Origin: Lycium barbarum
Lineage: Eukaryota; Streptophyta; Magnoliopsida; Solanales; Solanaceae
DNA: 64,000 nucleotides
Direction of reading: 5' to 3'
Assembly (NCBI RefSeq): GCF_019175385.1
Contig: NC_083348.1
Location: 4,541,001-4,605,000, forward strand
Shown: positions 10,495-23,269 of the stretch, piece after piece
How positions within the stretch are numbered: the first letter of the stretch is position 1
How the letters are laid out: every line of letters begins with the position of its first letter
Notes under the pieces: generated by a model
Told to the model about the DNA's origin: nothing
Databases searched by the model: none
Seen by the model: only the letters and a program-made list of their open reading frames with translations
Made by a program: the position numbers and the translations under genes

Positions 10495-13400
10495 TGTCAC
10501 GACCCAACTCCGTGGGCCGCGACCAGTGCCCTAGCTGGGCACCTATACGTACCCGATACCCAATTTAGCATATTATCAAAATAATGTAATATAATAGCAA
10601 CATTAGTGGATGCTACAGAATTTAGCAGAAAAGCAGACTTGGCACACAGAAGCCGATAAGGCTGTCATAAAACCAAAACATCCCAAACATATGTACAGAA
10701 CCCACACAGATGTATCCACAGACCTCTACAGAACATATCATAATCATAAGACGGGACAGGGCCCCGTCATACCCTGAACAAAGTACATATCCAGATAGCA
10801 GTGACAGACTGTACCAAAAGATGGGCTCTGTAGAAGAGAGCGCCCCAAAATAGCAGAAATGGGATCCTAAACGTGCGGATCAGCAAACCTGTCGTCCGTA
10901 CCTGCGCGGCATGAAAACGCAGCCCCCGAAGAAAGGGGGTCAGTACGAAATATGTACTGAATATGTAAAGCGGAATCACAGAAGTCAAATCATAATGATT
11001 ACAGAAAATGGGTACAAAATCCAGAGTGTCAAATGCATATTTCCAAATCAGACAGAATGTGTACAGAAACATATGTCACATCATATCCGATCCCTGCCAC
11101 GGGACTCGGCAGACAGAACGTGGTCACCCTCCCGACACTGGTGCCACAATACAGAGGAATCAGAAAAGGGGGCGTGGCCCCGTATCATAAAATGTCATAT
11201 CAGAATGGCCATAGCAGATCAGATCAGAATAGGCGGACATGGCACATCATACTCCACAGGCCCATGTACGCGTATACCTGCCCCCTCACATCGGGGCGCG
11301 GCGAACAATGCAGAGAATTACGCTTGACAACATATCCTGGCCCGGGCTCAGTGTGGGAAACATTGGGACATCCACGAATGGAGTAGTGAGAGACTAATGC
11401 AATTTAAAAATATAATAAATGTTTTCAAAGACTCGATGAAGCGTATCAAAGACAAACAAATCCAATGGGGTCGGACGGAATCATAATAAATGTATTTTGG
11501 ATATCATAATAAATTACAGAAGTATAACTTTCCCGAAGTCATTCCGAGTGTCAAAATAATTTATAATATTTAACAGAATATTTAAAATAATATTCGTTAA
11601 GCGATTAGTAGGGTAATTAAAACATTTCTTTCAAAAGTCGCTTAAAAAGGAAGCTTTAACACATTAGGGGCAAAAACGTAAATAGTGGGCCCGCCTCAGA
11701 ACAAATAAGGCGGCGGGCTCAAATTGTGCCCTCTAACCATATAATATCATCTACGAAGGTTATACAGACATTCTATGACTTTCTGAGTAACTTAGAGCAC
11801 AATTGCATAATTTCAGAAAAAGCGTATCAAAATGGTTCAATTCTACTGAAGGAAAAACTGAAATTTTGTCTTGCGGATTCCGAGGGCCAAGAGGTCCTTC
11901 GAGGCCCGGATCCGACCCTAATACACTAAGGGCATGCCAAGGGAAGAATTGGGGTTGCTTTACATACCTTTCGCGCTCCTTAAGCCTTTCCAAACTCACT
12001 TCCCGTTTCGTCGAAAAACTGCAATTGGTCAAGTTTACCAATTGTGAATTATTAATGCCATTATTTCAACTTTAAGCATATTTGGCTACCGAAATTTCGG
12101 CAGCACTTCCCCTATACATATGACACCCCGAGAATTCAACTCGGCTATAAATCATCAACAACAACCCAAACGACAACAACAATATCAACAATGAACATTA
12201 AAAACACAAATATCCTTCAACGAGTCATTTTTCTCACAAGTTGACATAATCTTCAATTCAACCCAACTTTCAACTAAGATCAATAATTTCATATTCAACA
12301 ACCATCATGATCATCACCATATAGTTCTAGAAACATTTCATATCGTTTTCCTTAAGATATACACTCGATATACAATCTTCCGCCAAAATCATAACTTATG
12401 CAAAACATCAAATCTTTGGCATACAACTTCATAACAAGTTTCCAACTTCCAAATTCATCAATGGTCATCACAACTAACAACCAAACAACTTCATTTCCTT
12501 AATGTCGGAAAAATCATACTAAAACGACATAAGTTTCTACATTCCAATTCAATACAAACTTATATCATTCTAACTTCATTTACATATCAAGCATTACAAC
12601 AACACTCCAATACTCTAAACAAACTTAATCCATTTCATTCCCAAGTCAAATATACCACACGGCCATATGCTATTTTTCTCCATTCAATCAAATTTATTCC
12701 ACTTTCATTCTCAACATAAATTCCATCACATTCACAACTAGAATACAACATGAATTCTATACATCTTTGGCTATACAACATGTATATACACGGCCATACA
12801 TATATACTACATACCCACTTTGCAAACTTCCATTTCTTCATACAATCAACACATTTCCATAAACTACAACACAATCAAAACTTCATAACTCAAATAAAAG
12901 GTAGAAATTCTTACCTTTTCTTCAAGTTTTCTTCACTTGGATATATGATCACTTTGGTGAATTGGATGCTCCCCACTCCAAACCAACTATACCAAGTTAC
13001 AAAGGAACCTTGACTTAGTAGGAAAACAACAAGAAATAAATTTTTGGAACAATATTTTTGATGGCTATTTTCCTAAGCCAAACCCGAAACCCCCCTTTTT
13101 TTCTCTTGTTCTTGACTTCTTTCTTGCTTATTTTTTTCTAAGTCTCTTAATGCCTTAAGTCTTCTAATGTCTATCATTTAAAGACTTGGTCACATGACCA
13201 AGCACATGACCAAGTAATGGGCTTGGATCATGGCCTTAAGTTAATTAATCCATGGAAATTCAGTACAAATTTTTGGGCTTGGGCCACCATGGCCGGCCAC
13301 TCCAATGCATTGGGCCTTAAATTTCATTCCATTATTTTTGGCCCAATGACTTATAGTCCACGTTTTGTAATTCCCGAAACTAATTTCCAAAATTCCAAAA

Positions 13401-13546
13401 TTACCCTTAGCCTTGTCCCACACTTTCATGACTCTAATCTTTCATGCATAACCCTTATGTACAACAAAATATCAAATTGATCTTATATCTCAAGAATCCA
13501 ATATAATTCAAGTCTTTCCAAACGTGTGAAAACACGGGTCATAACA
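10495..13546 (+). mobile_element. Solo LTR (TGTCACGACCC type) nested in the 5' LTR
   Basis: It begins TGTCACGACCC at 10495 and ends GGGTCATAACA at 13546, imperfect inverted termini with TG...CA ends. It is bracketed by a perfect CCTGC duplication (10490-10494 and 13547-13551). Removing the insert restores a sequence colinear with the 3' LTR near 20340. At 3.05 kb it has no gag/pol, so it is a solo LTR of a large-LTR family. Open frames within it (10911-11386, 11726-12075) show no recognisable domain and overlap in several frames; I do not regard them as genes. Confidence 0.88.
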
Positions 13547-13628
13547 CCTGCGACAGGCTGTGGCACAACCAACGTTTCACAAGTTGAGCACCAAAAATAA
13601 CAGCTTGATGTCACCATCTGCGTTTGGC

Positions 13629-13635
13629 TATAAAA
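13629..13635 (+). promoter_or_regulatory. TATA box of the gypsy 5' LTR promoter
   Basis: TATAAAA in the context GGCTATAAAAGTACATA is conserved in the 3' LTR at 20500-20506. It is the likely core promoter driving the genomic transcript of this element. Activity today is unknown. Confidence 0.55.
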
Positions 13636-15434
13636 GTACATATCGTGAAATTTTCGAAAATAATTCATCCCACTTCGTTTTGGCCAACTTTTTGAGGAGA
13701 AAAGACCCTAGAACTTCCCCAAACCTCTTAAGGTGAGTTATTTCTCAAACCCCAAGTATTTTTCCATGATATTAACAAAGAGTAACACCCATATACGGAT
13801 TATTAACAAGATTCTATTCCACAATCCTAAAGTTCTCAAGAAATGCCTTCTCAAGGATTCAAGTTCATATTTTTGGGATTCTTCTCCAAAAGTTTGGAGC
13901 GATTAAGGTATGTAAGAATTTCCTATTTCCAATTGATTATAGGCTCGAATTTCTTGAGAGATAAGTTAATAGGTTAGTTAGTAAGAAGCGTATGAACTAT
14001 TATATGGATTGGATTGTTCACTTAGGGTTGTTGCAATCGTATGGGTCATGAAGAATGATGTTAATTATATCTATTTGAGGTTATAGAATCACTTAGAACC
14101 AACAGGTTGGGTAACTGGATGAAGAAACACCATTAATGAAGGTTGTGGAGCTTTTTGCCCACCAAGTGTTTGATAAAATGTGTAGATGACCAAAGCATGA
14201 GTATACTTGCTAATATTGAACCCCTTTGACTTGTATTGTTATAGATTAAGGTTGAAAGGGGTTGACGAATGTTGTATTATGCTCAAAGGCCGAAGTTAAT
14301 ATATGTGGGGCTAACTCTCTACGTTTGGGAATGTTAATCATTCTCCCTACGCCACGTTCTTCTACAACGTTACTAATTGTCTCAGAAATATAGTTAAGCT
14401 TAGTTCCATAAATAGTTGCAGAACTTCTATTCTCTAGTTTCATAATTCGTTCATGACTTTCATTTCGAACGTTGCGAGCTCAGTACGTAATCGATATAGA
14501 CTCGCGTTTGATACCCATGAGTCACCATCTAGAATACTCAGCATGTTTATAAATAGTTAAAGCTTCAGTTCTCAAAATCAGCTCATGAATACATGTCTAA
14601 GTGAATTATTGCCCAGTGTGTTAGTGTTGTATCTTTCAGTCTCAATTGTTTTATGTAAATTGTTAAATGATGAACACATGTGTTATTGGGCTTAAGGCCG
14701 CAGGTATATCTACGTAAACCTGGGCCCGAGGTCGCAGCTTGTGCACATATATATTGGGCCTGAGGCCGCAGATTATTTACTCAGAAAAATAGGTGGTTCC
14801 TCATTCAGAAACCGGGAGTATTCATATCCTTACTTCCTTATTTCAGTTCAGTTATCAGTTCAGTTTCAGTTTCAGTTTTGGTTTCAGTATTTACAGTTCT
14901 TCTTTCAGTTGCTTTAGATACCCGTTCAATTTAAATATGCTGACGTCCCTTTTGCCAAGGGCCTGCATCTCGCAGTGCATGTAACAATTTACAGGCTACC
15001 AATTCTGCTTGCTAGGACCTTCTCGTATCAGCTTCTTGGTGAGCCCCAGTTCCCTTGGGGCGTTATCCTACTTTCAGTCTTTGTAGTAGTTTAGTAAGTG
15101 AGGTATGCCTGGGGCCTTGTCCCGGTAAACAATTAGTAGTTCAGTACTCTTTAGAGGCTTCGTAGACAATAGTCTAGTCAGTCAGATGTTTAGCAGCTTT
15201 TGTGTTAGCCTTGTCGGCTACTTATTTAGACTTTCAGACTTATTCAGTATTTCCGCATTTATGATATCTTAGTCAGATTTTAGTATAACAACATGTGTTA
15301 ATGTTATTTCCGTATTCAAGTATGTTTTGATATCACATGTTGATTCAGCAAGCCAGTTGGTTCGCTCGGTCACATGTAGTCAGGCACTGAGTGCCATATT
15401 ATGCCCAAGCCATGATTCGAGGCGTGACAAAGCT

Positions 15435-15446
15435 TGGTATCAGAGC
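15435..15446 (+). other. Primer-binding site (initiator tRNA-Met)
   Basis: TGGTATCAGAGC, complementary to the 3' end of plant initiator tRNA-Met, lies five bases after the LTR end at 15429. It is an exact match to the consensus used by most plant Ty3/gypsy elements. Confidence 0.85.
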
Positions 15447-15532
15447 ACTAGGTTCAAGTGTCCTAGGGAGTCTATGAAGTCGTGTCTAGTGGGGTCACAC
15501 ATATGAACAGTTGACCACCAAGACATCTAGGA

Positions 15533-16850
15533 TTGTCTCACTTCTTTCATGCTCAAGATTGTGCAATTAGAACAATACTCTCAGGAATCCTTCTAACTCG
15601 TGAGAATTACGTGTTTCGGAAAATACTTGAGAAGAGAAAGTACACTAAGAGGACTTCAGCTACTATCCATAGGGGTACGGTTGATGCTGCTCAGGAAGAG
15701 AACACCCAGACCCAGGGAGCCACCTCAGTTCCTGCACTCCCACCTGCTACCAGAAGGCATGCGGAGGTCCCAGTTACACCGCCACCCAGTGCTTCGGAAA
15801 TAGATGTCAGGGGAGCTATCCAGTTTCTCACGCAGATTATTGCTGCTCAGGATTAGAGGAAAGGAACAGGTGTTATTAATGGGACAGGTAGTTCCAAGTC
15901 CAGGGAATTCCACAACATGAAACCTTCAGTTTTCACAGGGACCAAAAAGGACGAAGATCCACAAAATCTCATTGATGACGTTCAAAAGATATTTCGGGTG
16001 ATGCATGCTATAGACACAGAGGCAGCAGAGTTTGTTGTGTTCCAGCTGAAAGATGTTGCTAACACTTGGTATGAAACATGGGAAGAGTCTCGAGGGGAAG
16101 ATGTTGCTCCTGCGACTTGGAAAGAGTTTGCAGACACTTTTCTTGAGTATTTTCTACCTATTAAGGTTTTGGAAGCCAAGGCTTTAGAGTTCGAGAGACT
16201 CAGACAAAATGAGATGAGTGTGAACGAGTATTACCTTAAGTTCGTCGCTCTAGCCAAGTATGCTCCGGAGATGGTGTGTGATATGAGGGCCAGAGTTAGG
16301 CGATTTGTGATGGGCCTTATACCCGACTTGCATGGTGATGCTAATATAGCTGCTCAGAATAATGGCATGACCATTACTAATATGGTTGCCTTTATTCAAG
16401 GGAACGAAGACAGGTTAAAAGAAGAAGAGCAGCTACAGAAGGAGAAGGACAGGTAATTCAGCAAGAGAGCTAAGTCTGCAGGAAATTTTAGCCAAGGGGG
16501 ATCTCAAGAAGGGTAACCGCCAGTTCTTCAAAAAACCAAAGTCAGGACCTGCTCCATCTTCATCTAGTGCACCAGTTTAGCAGTCCAAGTTTAGTAAGAA
16601 AAGCCAGAATGTCAGAGCAGCAGACTCACAGTCACATGCTAGTGTGGGCTACAGAGTCCCTAATTACCTTACTTGCAACACGTGTGGTAAGAGGCACCAA
16701 GGGGTGTGTCGTTTGAGCAAAAATGGTTGCTTTGGGTGCTGTCAGCAGGGCTACTTCTTGAGGAATTGTCCATTAGCAAGGCAGAATAATAGAGGTAACA
16801 TGGCTCAGTCTACAAATTCAGCAACTCCTCGCAATTCTCAAGCCTAACAA
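15533..16850 (+). pseudogene. Gag of the inner gypsy element (capsid plus zinc knuckle, broken)
   Basis: The frame opens at 15533. A proline-rich N-terminal part is followed by a stop (TAG at 15854-15856, where glutamine would fit). In the same frame comes a retrotransposon gag (capsid) domain at about 15917-16450 (FTGTKKDEDPQNLIDDVQ, WYETWEE, TFLEYFLP, NEYYLKFVALAKYAPEM). Another stop is at 16454-16456. After a frame change near 16515 comes the zinc-knuckle region at about 16660-16780 (CNTCGKRHQGVCRLSKNGC, then CQQGYFLRNC). The second knuckle has a glutamine-glycine context but retains cysteines. Gag would have formed the virus-like particle that packages element RNA; at least two stops and one shift now prevent this. 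Confidence 0.85.
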
Positions 16851-16904
16851 GGGCGTGGTGCAGCAAAATCCGGCAATACGGGTGGTGGTCAGAACTGTCT
16901 ATAT

Positions 16905-19650
16905 TTGTTGGTAGGCCGTCAAGATACAGAGGCTCATGGAGATGTTTTCACAGGTATGCTAACAGTCTTCACCTTCGATATTTATTCTCTTATGGATCCA
17001 GGATCCACCCTACCTTATGTAACCCCATATATTGCTAAGAAATTTGGGATAGAACCTGAAAAGTTGTGTGAACCCTTTGAAGTGTCCACTCCAGTTGGAG
17101 AATCAGTTATAGCTAGACGTATCTATAGGAGCTGTCCAGTCAATGTGTATCATCGCCTTACTGTAGTAGACTTAGTAGAATTGGAGATAGTAGATTTTGA
17201 TGTAATCATGGGCATGGATTGGTTAGAGTCCTGTTATGTCACAATGGGTTGTAGGACCAAGGTAGTAAGCTTTGAATTTCTCGGTGAACTAGTCTTAGAA
17301 TGGAAGGGTGATGCAGTAGCACCTAAGGGTAGGTTTATTTCCTATCTTAAAGTCAGAAAGATGATCTCTAAAGGGTATATCTATCCTCAGATGCTCAGAC
17401 CCACCCCCACTCTCATGTCCATACCAATTGTAAATGAGTTCCCAGAAGTGTTCCCTGAGGATCTTCCCGGATTCCCTCCTGATAGGGAGATTGACTTTGG
17501 AATTGATCTACTTCCTGGCACTAAGCCGATATCTATTCCGCCTTATAAAATGGCTCCAGCAGAGTTGAAAGAGCTAAAAGTCCAGTTGAAAGATCTTCTA
17601 GATAAGGGATTTATAAGTTCAAGTGTCTCCTCTTGGGGCACACCGGTCTTCTTTGGGTCTCTGTGTATGTGTATTAACTATGGTCAGTTGAATAAAGTCA
17701 CCGTCAAGAACAAGTAACCTTTCTCTAGAATCAATGATTTATTTGATCAACTTCATGGTGCCCACTGGTATTCCAAGATTGACCTCAGATCAAGGTACCA
17801 TCAGTTGAAAGGAGGTAGATATTCCTAAAACAACTTTCAGGACTCGTTATGGTCATTTCGAATTTTTGGTGATGTTATTTGGTTTGACGAATGCACCAGC
17901 AGCTTTCATGGACCTTATGAACAGGGTCTTCAAGCTTTGTCTTGATTTGTTCGTTATTATGTTTATTGATGATATCCTGACTTATTCCCAAAGTGAGACT
18001 GACCATGCAGAACATCTCAGAACCGTGTTGCAAACACTGCAAGATCGCAAGCTATATGCGAAATTTTTTAAGTGTGAATTCTGGTTAAAATCAGTTGCGT
18101 TTTTGGGCCATGTCATCTTAGGCGAAGCCATGAAAGTGGATTTTCAAAAAATAGAGGCAGTGAAGAATCGGCCTAGACCCACCTCAGTAGCCGATATAAG
18201 AAGTTTCTTGGGTCTAGCAGACTATTACAGGCATTTTGTACAGGAATTTTCCTCTATCTCGTCCCCTTTGATTAGAATGACTCAGAAGAAGGTCATGCTT
18301 CAGTGGTCAAACGCTTGCGAGAAAAGTTTTGAGGAATTGAAGAAGAGGTTGACTTCAGCTCCAGTCTTGGCGCAACCAGAGGGAACCGAAAGTTTCATGG
18401 TTTATTGTGATGCTTCAGGGGTTGGTCTTGGGTGTGTGTTAATGCAGCACGGTAAAGTTATAGCATATGCATCCAGACAGCTTAAGCCCTACGAGAAGAA
18501 TTATCCGACTCATGACCTTGAGTTAGCAAACATGTTATTCACGCTATGGCACCATTATTTGTATGGAGTGCTTGTTGATATTTTCATAGATCACAAGAGT
18601 CTTCAGTATGTTTTCAAGCAAAAGGAGCTGAATCTTAGGCAGAGAAGATGGCTCAAATTGCTTAACGATTACGATATAGATATCCTCCATCATCCGGGGA
18701 AAGCAAATGTTGTAGCTGATGCTCTAAGTCGGCGTTCTATGGGAATCTTATCTTATTTTGAAGTAGACAATCAAACTATGATGAAGGAATTCCACTGCTT
18801 AGCAAGCCTAGGAGTTCAACTTCTGGACTCCGAAAATGGTGGCGTTATGGTTCAAAACAGGGCTGAATCGTCCTTAGTAGCCGAAGTGAAGGAAAAGCAG
18901 TTTAGTGATCCCTACCTATTGCATCTGAAGGAGGGGATTCATAAACACAAGACTACGACCTTTGAACAAGGGGGAGATGATGGTACTTTGAGGTTCAGAG
19001 ACAGACTATGCGTTCCAAACATAGATGGGCTCAAAGATCGAATTATGTCTGAAGCCCACAATTCCAGGTATTTTATTCACCTAGGTTCCACAAAGATGTA
19101 TCATGATCTTAAGGAGATTTATTGGTGGAATGACATGAAAAAATAACGTAGCAGATTTTGTAGCTAAGTGTCCAAATTGCCAGCAAGTGAAAGCCGAACA
19201 CCAGAGGCCTGGTGGATTGGCTCAGAACATAGACATTCCCGTCTATAAAAGGGAGATGATAAACATGTTATGAGATTTGGTAAGAAAGGGAAGCTTAGTC
19301 CCCGCTATATTGGGCCATATAGAATCCTGTGAAGGATCAGGCAAGTGTCTTATGAGTTAGAATTGCCATAAGAGTTGGTTGTTGTACACCCAGTATTTCA
19401 TGTGTCTATGCTGAAGAAGTCCATGAGAGACCCGTCTCTAGTTGTTCCTATAAAAACCACAGGGGTTAAAAGATAGCTTGTCTTATGAAGAGATCCCAGT
19501 GGCTATTATTAATCATCAAATCCTCAAGTTGAGAACTAAAGAGATTGCTTCAGTGAAAGTACTATGGAGAAATTTGAAAGTTGCAGAGGCTACGTGGGAG
19601 GCCGAAGAGGACATGAAGTCCAAATATGCCCATATCTTTAGATCCTTATA
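16905..19650 (+). pseudogene. Pol of the inner gypsy element: protease, RT, RNase H, truncated integrase, chromodomain
   Basis: Domains in order: aspartic protease (about 16905-17240; [10 protein letters not shown] with the catalytic Asp, then [11 protein letters not shown]); reverse transcriptase (about 17430-18130; [12 protein letters not shown], catalytic FIDDIL at about 17961); RNase H (about 18390-18740; [30 protein letters not shown]); and an integrase zinc-binding region (about 19040-19200). A stop at 17715-17717, a frame change near 17815 and a stop at 19144-19146 break it. After EMINM (about 19266) the text jumps directly to GKLSPRYIGPYRI, the integrase C-terminal part. The whole D,D-35-E catalytic core, present in the related outer element at 25720-26170, is therefore deleted. 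A chromodomain-like end (VKVLWRNLKVAEATWEAEED) follows at about 19550-19640. Confidence 0.88.
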
Positions 19651-19880
19651 ATATAATCTCCACGTTTTTCAGTAATCAGTTAGTTCAGGAGATATTCAGT
19701 TCGGTAATCATGTATTCATTCAGTTCAGTAAGTATGTGTTCACGTCACTCTAGTGATCACATGCCTCAGCTAATTAGTTTCATGTATATGAGTTACAAAG
19801 TAAACTCTGCCAAGCTTCCGTAGAGTCTCAGAATTAGCCGCGATTATAACAATGACCAACATTCGAGGATGAATGATCCT

Positions 19881-19892
19881 AAGGGGAGATAA
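19881..19892 (+). other. Polypurine tract before the 3' LTR
   Basis: AAGGGGAGATAA directly precedes the 3' LTR start TGTCACACC at 19893. A purine-rich tract at this spot primes plus-strand DNA synthesis in LTR retrotransposons. Confidence 0.75.
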
Positions 19893-22333
19893 TGTCACAC
19901 CCTGTATCTTAAAACTAAGGTTAGACTCGTATCATTAGAGTTTTGGTGGAACAACTGAAGGTTTGAACATTTTGGGAAAATGGTTGTTACGCCTACTTTG
20001 GGCTCCTGTAACCCCTTAATTAGTTGGAAATTTGGGGAAGTACTCTATAATAAAAGTTGTAGTACGTATAAATACCTTTCCAACCATATAAGGACCAGGC
20101 CTATCAGAGATCGGAGCAGGGAGATATGATCGTCGCAAGATGGCTAATAGTGAGGCGCTTAAGATTCGATAGAATCGGCTAAGTTTTCGATACGTCTACC
20201 TTCCAGCTCAATTGCGTAAAAATAAGTTGAGAATGTGAGAAAACTTAAAACAGGAAAGTAGATCTTTGAAATACCTTTCCAAGGGTATATTATGGAGCTC
20301 AAGAACACATGTGAGTAAAGAGTTATGACCATTTTACTAATCTGCGATAGGCTATGTCACAACCTGCATTTCGTAGGTTCTGTCTGCGACGCAACCTGCG
20401 TTTCGCAGGATGAGCACCAAAAATAACATCTTGATGTCACCATCTGCATTCGAGATGCGTCAAGTAGGTCACATCTGCATCCCGCAGGTCGTGATCGGCT
20501 ATAAAAGTACATATCGTGAAATTTTAAAAAAATAATTCATTCCACTTTGTTTTGGCCGACTTTTTGAGGACAATTTTGGCTGACTTTTTTAGGAGAATAG
20601 ACCCTATAACTTCCCCAAACCTCCTAAGCTGAGTTATTCCTCAAACCTCAAATATTTTTCCATTATATTAATAGAGAGTAATACCCATATACGGATTATT
20701 AACAAGATTCTACTCCACAATCCTAAGGTTCTCAAGGAAATCCTTCTCAAGGATTCAAGTTCATATTTTTGGGACACTTCTCCAAAAGCTTTGGAGCGAT
20801 TAAGGTATGTAAGAACTTTCTATTTCCAATTGATTATAGCTTTGAATTCTGATTATGGACTCTAAGTTCTTGAGAGATAAGTTAATACGTTAGTTAGTAA
20901 GAAGCGTATGAACTATTGTATGGTTTGGATTGTTGATTTAGGGTTGGTGTAATCATATGGGTGATGAAGAATGATGTTAGTTATATCTATTTGAGGTTGC
21001 AGAATCACTTAGAAGCAAGAGGTTGGGTAATTGGATGAAGAAACACCATTAATGAAGGTTGTGGAGCTTTTTGCCCATCAAGTGTTTGATAAAATGTGTA
21101 GATGACCAAAGCATGAGTATACTTGCTAATATTGAACCCCTTTGACTTGTATTGTTATAGATTAAGGTTGAAAGGGGTTGACGAATGTTGTATTATGCTC
21201 AAAGGCCGAAGTTAATGTATGTGGGGCTAACTCTCTACGTTTGGGAATTTTAATGATTCTCCCTACCCCACGTTCTTTTACAACATTACTAATTGTCTTA
21301 AAAATATAGTGAAGCTTAGTTCCTTGAATAGTTGCAGAACTTCTATTCTCTAGTTTCATAATTCGTTCATGACTTTCATTTCAAACGTTGTGAGCTCAGT
21401 ACGTAATCGATATAGACTCATGTTTGATACCCATGAGTCTCGGTCTAGAATACTCAACATGTTTATAAATACTTAAAGCTTTAGTTCTCATAATCAGCTC
21501 ATGAATACATGTCTGAGTGAATCATTGCCCAGTGTGTCAGTGTTGTATCTTTCAGCATGATTCTCAGTTCTTTTATGTAAATTGTTAAATAATGAACACA
21601 TGTGTTATTGGGCCTAAGGCCACAGGTATATATACGTATACTTGGGCCCGAGGCCGCAGCTTGTGTACATATATGTTGGGCCTGAGGCTGCAGATTATTT
21701 ACTCAGATAAACAAGTGGTTCCTCATTAAGGACAGGGAGTATTCATATCCTTACTTTCTTATTTCAGTTCATTTATCAGTTCAGTTTTAGTATTTACGGC
21801 TCTTTCTTTCAGTTGCTTTACATACCAGTGCAATTCAAATGTGTTGACGTCTTTTTTGCCCAGGGCCTGTATCTCGCGATGTAGGTAATGATTTACAGGT
21901 TGACGATTCTACTTGCTAGGACCTTCTCGTATCAGCTTCTTGGTGAGCCCCAGTTCCCTCAGGGAGTTATCATACTTTCAATCTTTCTAGTAGTTCAGTC
22001 GGTAAGGTATGCTGGGGGCCTTGTCCGGTTAAATAACTAGTAGTTCAATACTCTTTAGAGGCTTCGTAGACTATAGTCTAGTCATTCAGATGTTTAGCAT
22101 TTTTTGTGTTTGCCTTGTCAGCTACTTATTCAGGCTTTCAGACTTATTCCGTATTTTCGCATTTATGATATCTCAGTCAGATTTTAGTAGAACAGCATGT
22201 GTTAATGTATTTTCCGTATTCAAGTATGTTTTGATATCACATGTTGATTTAGCTAGCCAATTGGTTCGCTCGGTCACATGCAGTCAGGCACCGAATGTCG
22301 TGTTACACCCAAGCCATGATTAGGGGTGTGACA
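19893..22333 (+). mobile_element. 3' LTR of the inner gypsy element
   Basis: It starts TGTCACACCC, ends GGTGTGACA, and is uninterrupted at 2441 bp. It matches the 5' LTR throughout, including the TATA region (20500-20506), with many substitutions visible, mostly C/T and G/A. A GC-rich block with repeated CCTGC/CGCAGG motifs (about 20340-20490) is longer here than in the 5' copy. Confidence 0.9.
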
Positions 22334-23269
22334 ACAGTGACTTTACTCATATTAGTTATAGAGCTCATGTCCTTTCCTTCTATTGTAATGTTATTGAATC
22401 ATGATATTTTGGTTCTTGAGTTCTTATTGAGATTCATGATGACTAGTGGCTACATAATAGTATTCGAAGGTTTACCGACCGTACGTCTCTCCGATAAGGC
22501 TTAAACTGTGTTTCTAATGTTCATAATACATTTTTGTGTGTGTGTGTGTTATATACGCATATATATAGTATATGCATATCACATGCATTATATACACATA
22601 TATATAGTATATGTATATCACAGGTTTTATACACATTTATATAGTATATGTATATCACAGGCGTTATATACACGTTGCAATTCATATGTTTCATGTTTAT
22701 TCCTTACCAATATCTCTTCATCTATGCTTCATGTATATTCTTCTTGCTTACATACTCAGTACTATTATTCGTACTAACGTTCCCTTGTGTGAACGTTGCA
22801 TTTATGCCCGCAGATCCTGGTAGTTAATAGGACGGACCTTCCCAGTAGATTTTTCAGTTTAGCTATTGGTTAACACGCTCCTCTCTTTCTGGAGTTGCCC
22901 TTTTGAGTTGGTAGGTTATGAGCTCTATGTATATGTATTTTGGGTATGGCGGGGCCCTGTCCTAACCATGATACAGTTGTCGGATCATAGAGGCTTGTAG
23001 ATATATGTCTGTGTATAGTAGTGTTGTGTGGCCTTGTCAGCCTATGTTTTGTTGTACAGTTTCTATGGTGGCCATGTCAACCCGTAGATATGTATGCATA
23101 TTTATGTCCCGAGTGTTGTTCATTGATGGGCTTTTTTTACTATTCTGCTATCATATGGCAGCCTTGTCGGCCCACGTTATTGTTAGGTTGGATTGTTGAG
23201 TATTACAGGTTAGTGCTCGGTAAGTAAGTCTCGGGTGCCGGTCTCGCCCCTCCAGTTTGGGGTGTGACA

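Larger units (their letters stand above)
10039..15429 (+). mobile_element. 5' LTR of the inner gypsy element, interrupted
   Basis: It matches 19893-22333 along its length, for example the block TTCTGGGGAAGT-like stretch at 10185 versus 20040 and the TATA region at 13629 versus 20500. A 3052-bp solo LTR plus a 5-bp duplication sits inside it. Without those, the LTR is about 2.33 kb, against 2.44 kb for the 3' copy. The difference is partly explained by GC-rich CCTGCG-type repeats (20345-20490) that are shortened in the 5' copy. Confidence 0.88.
10039..22333 (+). mobile_element. Ty3/gypsy retrotransposon (chromovirus-like) with both LTRs
   Basis: The left LTR starts TGTTACACCCC at 10039 and the right LTR starts TGTCACACCCT at 19893; both end GTGACA (15429 and 22333). 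The flanking 5-bp duplications are ATAGT (10034-10038) and ACAGT (22334-22338), one substitution apart. The internal domain (15430-19892) has a primer-binding site, gag, protease, reverse transcriptase, RNase H, part of integrase, a chromodomain-like tail and a polypurine tract, in that order. The order and the tail place it among chromovirus-type gypsy elements (Tekay/Del-like, inferred). Both LTRs have diverged noticeably, and gag/pol has stops, two frame changes and a large integrase deletion, so it is not autonomous. Confidence 0.92.
1980..23269 (+). mobile_element. Solo LTR (TGTTACATCCC type), split by later insertions
   Basis: It begins TGTTACATCCC at 1980 and ends GGGTGTGACA at 23269. 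It is flanked by a perfect 5-bp duplication, TAAGT, at 1975-1979 and 23270-23274. After removing the LINE (3130-9694 with one TSD copy) and the gypsy element (10039-22333 with one TSD copy), about 2.4 kb remain: 1980-3129, 9712-10038 and 22339-23269. No internal gag/pol of its own is present, so this is a solo LTR left by recombination between two LTRs. It contains a TA microsatellite at 2680-2738. Short open frames in 22500-22830 only translate TA/CA-rich sequence. Confidence 0.8.

Noticed and set aside
10911..11386. Three overlapping plus-strand frames (60-138 codons)
   Set aside because: They lie wholly within the TGTCACGACCC solo LTR, overlap each other and show no domain.
22508..22823. 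Tyr/Ile/His-rich frames
   Set aside because: They only translate TATACACATA-type simple sequence in LTR DNA.
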